8,359 nt of DNA from JBMNQI01 sp050944055 (GTDB taxonomy: Bacteria; Bacillota; Clostridia; Oscillospirales; Oscillospiraceae): NCBI GenBank assembly GCA_050944055.1, contig JBMNQI010000074.1:1-8359 (forward strand), given 5' to 3'. Each line of letters begins with the position of its first letter. Positions within the stretch are counted from its first letter, which is position 1. Shown here piece by piece: positions 6,926 to 8,359 of this stretch. A program made the position numbers and the translations under genes. The notes under the pieces are model-generated. The model saw only the letters and a list, made by a program, of their open reading frames with translations, made no database searches and was not told the origin of the DNA.

Positions 6926-8101
6926 TTATAAAATTATTATCTCCTGAGGCATTTTCTCAAGACGGCGCGAACCGTCCTTAGTTACTATATAGTTGTCGCA
7001 GCAGAAAACGTTGGACTTGTCGTTTATGGCCGAAGGGTGCACGGCGAAAACCATGTTTTCAGCAACCGGCATGACTTCATCCCACTGGATGCCTGGCCGT
7101 TCCACCAGGTCGTAACCCTGGCTGTGGCCGAAAATCCGGCCTTCCGGGTAATAGCCTCTTTCCACAAGATACTTGTTTCCTTCGCTGAAAACCTCGCGAA
7201 GGTCGGCGCCCGGGCGCAGCAGATCGGCTATAAGGCGCTGAGTCCCAAGTGCAGCTTCCCAGCCTTTTACAAGCTCCTCGTCAGGTTCGCCTATACTCCA
7301 GTACCGGGACATCTCGCAGAAAAAACCGCCCGGGCCGCTGGATTCAAGCATAACCATGAACTGGTCGCCGTACTGTATCCTGCGGTTTTGAACCGCCAAC
7401 GGCCCGTAATTTATAACCTGACCCTTGGGGGCCGAGCCGCAAAGCAGCACGATCTGGCCCTCTCCGCCCATTTCGCAGGACAAATAGTATAAGTCGTTGC
7501 GCACCTGATATTCCATGCGTCCCGGTCGCAGCATTGTGGGGACAGCCGCCATTATCGTATCGTGAAGCTTGGCCGTATTCTCTATATATTTTAGCTCCTC
7601 GGGGCTCTTTATGGCTTTTATCAGATCAATATCGTCCGTTATATCCTCGAACGTTACTCCCTCTAGGTTCTCTGTAAGATATTTGTAAGTGCAGGCATGC
7701 ATCCTGCCCAGGTTTACAAGCCCGACCTTCCGGGCGCCCGCCTTTTTTATGACTTCCGTTATTATGCGCGCGTCGTAATCGTGCGTGGGCCTGAGCGTGC
7801 GGAAGTACCCATCGCAAATAAATGAAGATATGCCCTTACGGGGCTTCGGGGGAAACTGGGAATCGCCTGATAAGACCACTGTCATTTCGCCGTTTCGCGG
7901 GAAAATGACAGTGACCGGGTAGCCGGCGGCCTGGTCGGTCAGCCACCTGACGTAGCCCCCCAGATCCTGGCCTTCGTTCTGGACAACCAAAATGTCAAGA
8001 TCACGCTTTTTTAGTACCTGCCCTACGGCGGCCCAGCGGCGTTCAAGCTCTTTTTCAGATATCGGGTAGGGAATCTGTCCTTCCGGTTTAGGTTGAATCA
8101 T
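6926..8101 (-). CDS. M24-family (creatinase/prolidase-like) hydrolase with atypical active site
   Basis: The 391-residue cytoplasmic protein has the two-domain layout of M24B proteins: a creatinase-type N-terminal domain (about 18-160) and a pita-bread C-terminal domain (about 175-380). M24 members cleave C-N bonds in substrates such as X-Pro peptides, creatine or ectoine. Recognisable blocks are IKAIKSPEELKYIE (161-174), YGDQFMVMLES (244-254), EMSRYWSIGEP (263-273), GHSQGYDLVERP (325-336) and DNYIVTKDG (369-377). By eye the canonical Asp-Asp-His-Glu-Glu metal ligands become Glu253, Glu263, His326, His355 and Cys368. It may therefore be metal-free like creatinase, or bind metal differently. 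The ATG at 8101 has AGGAT (8109-8113) 7 nt upstream and a strong promoter. As first gene of the TRAP cassette it probably processes the imported compound. Ordinary aminopeptidase activity seems unlikely. Confidence 0.85.
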   Translation of the reverse strand: MIQPKPEGQIPYPISEKELERRWAAVGQVLKKRDLDILVVQNEGQDLGGYVRWLTDQAAGYPVTVIFPRNGEMTVVLSGDSQFPPKPRKGISSFICDGYFRTLRPTHDYDARIITEVIKKAGARKVGLVNLGRMHACTYKYLTENLEGVTFEDITDDIDLIKAIKSPEELKYIENTAKLHDTIMAAVPTMLRPGRMEYQVRNDLYYLSCEMGGEGQIVLLCGSAPKGQVINYGPLAVQNRRIQYGDQFMVMLESSGPGGFFCEMSRYWSIGEPDEELVKGWEAALGTQRLIADLLRPGADLREVFSEGNKYLVERGYYPEGRIFGHSQGYDLVERPGIQWDEVMPVAENMVFAVHPSAINDKSNVFCCDNYIVTKDGSRRLEKMPQEIIIL

Positions 8102-8187
8102 AAACTACATCCTATTTTCACAGTGTAAAAAATATTCTGAATTCTGGGTAATTGCAAATAGTGAAATTTACTTTCATTTCGTTTTTT

Positions 8188-8217
8188 ATTATATTTCAGC
8201 TTTAGACGTTTTGTCAA
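8188..8217 (-). promoter_or_regulatory. Strong sigma-A promoter of the M24-TRAP cassette
   Basis: The minus strand carries a perfect TTGACA (8212-8217) and a perfect TATAAT (8188-8193) with an 18-bp spacer. The start of transcription would be near 8181, giving an AT-rich leader of about 80 nt before the M24 ATG. Full consensus in both boxes suggests that any control comes from a repressor or from the upstream inverted repeats. Confidence 0.85.
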
Positions 8218-8240
8218 TACTTGTTTTCTTGTAAAAAATA

Positions 8241-8268
8241 TTTTGTTTATATTTATAATTAAACAAAA
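8241..8268. promoter_or_regulatory. 9-bp inverted repeat, candidate operator of the cassette
   Basis: TTTTGTTTA (8241-8249) and TAAACAAAA (8260-8268) are perfect inverted arms with a 10-bp spacer. Their centre is about 73 bp upstream of the predicted transcription start and 24 bp upstream of the -35 box. This is a usual place for an activator dimer. The binding protein is unknown. Confidence 0.45.
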
Positions 8269-8276
8269 CGTATGTT

Positions 8277-8294
8277 TTAAACGGCTCGGTTTAA
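8277..8294. promoter_or_regulatory. Second inverted repeat, TTAAAC-N6-GTTTAA
   Basis: Arms TTAAAC (8277-8282) and GTTTAA (8289-8294) flank GGCTCG, a GC-rich island in otherwise AT-rich DNA. The TAAAC core recurs in the neighbouring repeat at 8241-8268, so both could bind the same regulator. Confidence 0.3.
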
Positions 8295-8359
8295 TTTTCT
8301 AATTTCATATTGTATTTTTTTGCAGTTTTGTATATTATGAAAAAATAATTTCATATATT

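Larger units (their letters stand above)
8102..8359. other. AT-rich non-coding control region upstream of the M24 gene
   Basis: I see no gene on either strand in these 258 bases. The base composition is far more AT-rich than the neighbouring genes. Apart from the promoter and the two inverted repeats, it holds a 10-bp direct repeat AATTTCATAT (8301-8310 and 8347-8356). It also holds an inverted pair TATGAAA/TTTCATA (8336-8342 and 8349-8355). The upstream gene lies beyond the window. Confidence 0.6.

Noticed and set aside
6926..8101. Naming the M24 gene as creatinase, ectoine hydrolase or Xaa-Pro aminopeptidase
   Set aside because: The fold family is clear but the active-site residues do not match a known member well enough to choose a substrate.
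8115..8129. Imperfect palindrome TTTTCAC-A-GTGTAAA in the M24 leader
   Set aside because: One mismatch and a single-base centre in AT-rich DNA; too weak to call an operator and unable to form an RNA hairpin with that loop.

Overview
This window looks like part of a Gram-positive Firmicute, most likely class Clostridia, with a moderate-to-high GC coding content. The support is indirect. Shine-Dalgarno sequences are strong (AAGGAG, GGAGGTGATC), the promoters are sigma-A-like (TTGACA/TATAAT), the solute-binding protein carries a lipoprotein signal, and intergenic DNA is AT-rich. No rRNA, tRNA, CRISPR array, insertion sequence or prophage gene is visible. Every gene I can support lies on the minus strand, so transcription runs from high to low coordinates.

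Reading in transcription order, 8359-8102 is a very AT-rich control region with a consensus promoter and inverted repeats. Next comes an M24 (pita-bread fold, creatinase/prolidase-like) protein at 8101-6926. A 196-nt gap follows, holding a second candidate promoter overlapped by a palindrome. Then comes a tripartite TRAP transporter: the DctP lipoprotein (6729-5578), a hairpin, DctQ (5507-4980) and DctM (4965-3661). A D-2-hydroxyacid dehydrogenase (3616-2633) ends at an intrinsic terminator. A WYL-domain regulator (2477-1491) forms its own unit and ends near a long GC-rich hairpin. Finally a PucR/CdaR-type regulator starts at 1235 and runs off the left edge of the window.

The simplest reading is a five-gene uptake and catabolism cassette for a small organic acid or amide-like compound. 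DctP captures the ligand, DctQM imports it with sodium, the M24 protein may cleave a C-N bond, and the dehydrogenase interconverts a 2-keto and a 2-hydroxy acid. The substrate cannot be named from sequence. Two features make the cassette atypical. The M24 protein has substitutions at four of the five usual metal-ligand positions. DctP lacks the arginine that normally pairs with the ligand carboxylate. The WYL and PucR-type proteins are the nearest candidate regulators, but nothing in the sequence proves they control the cassette.
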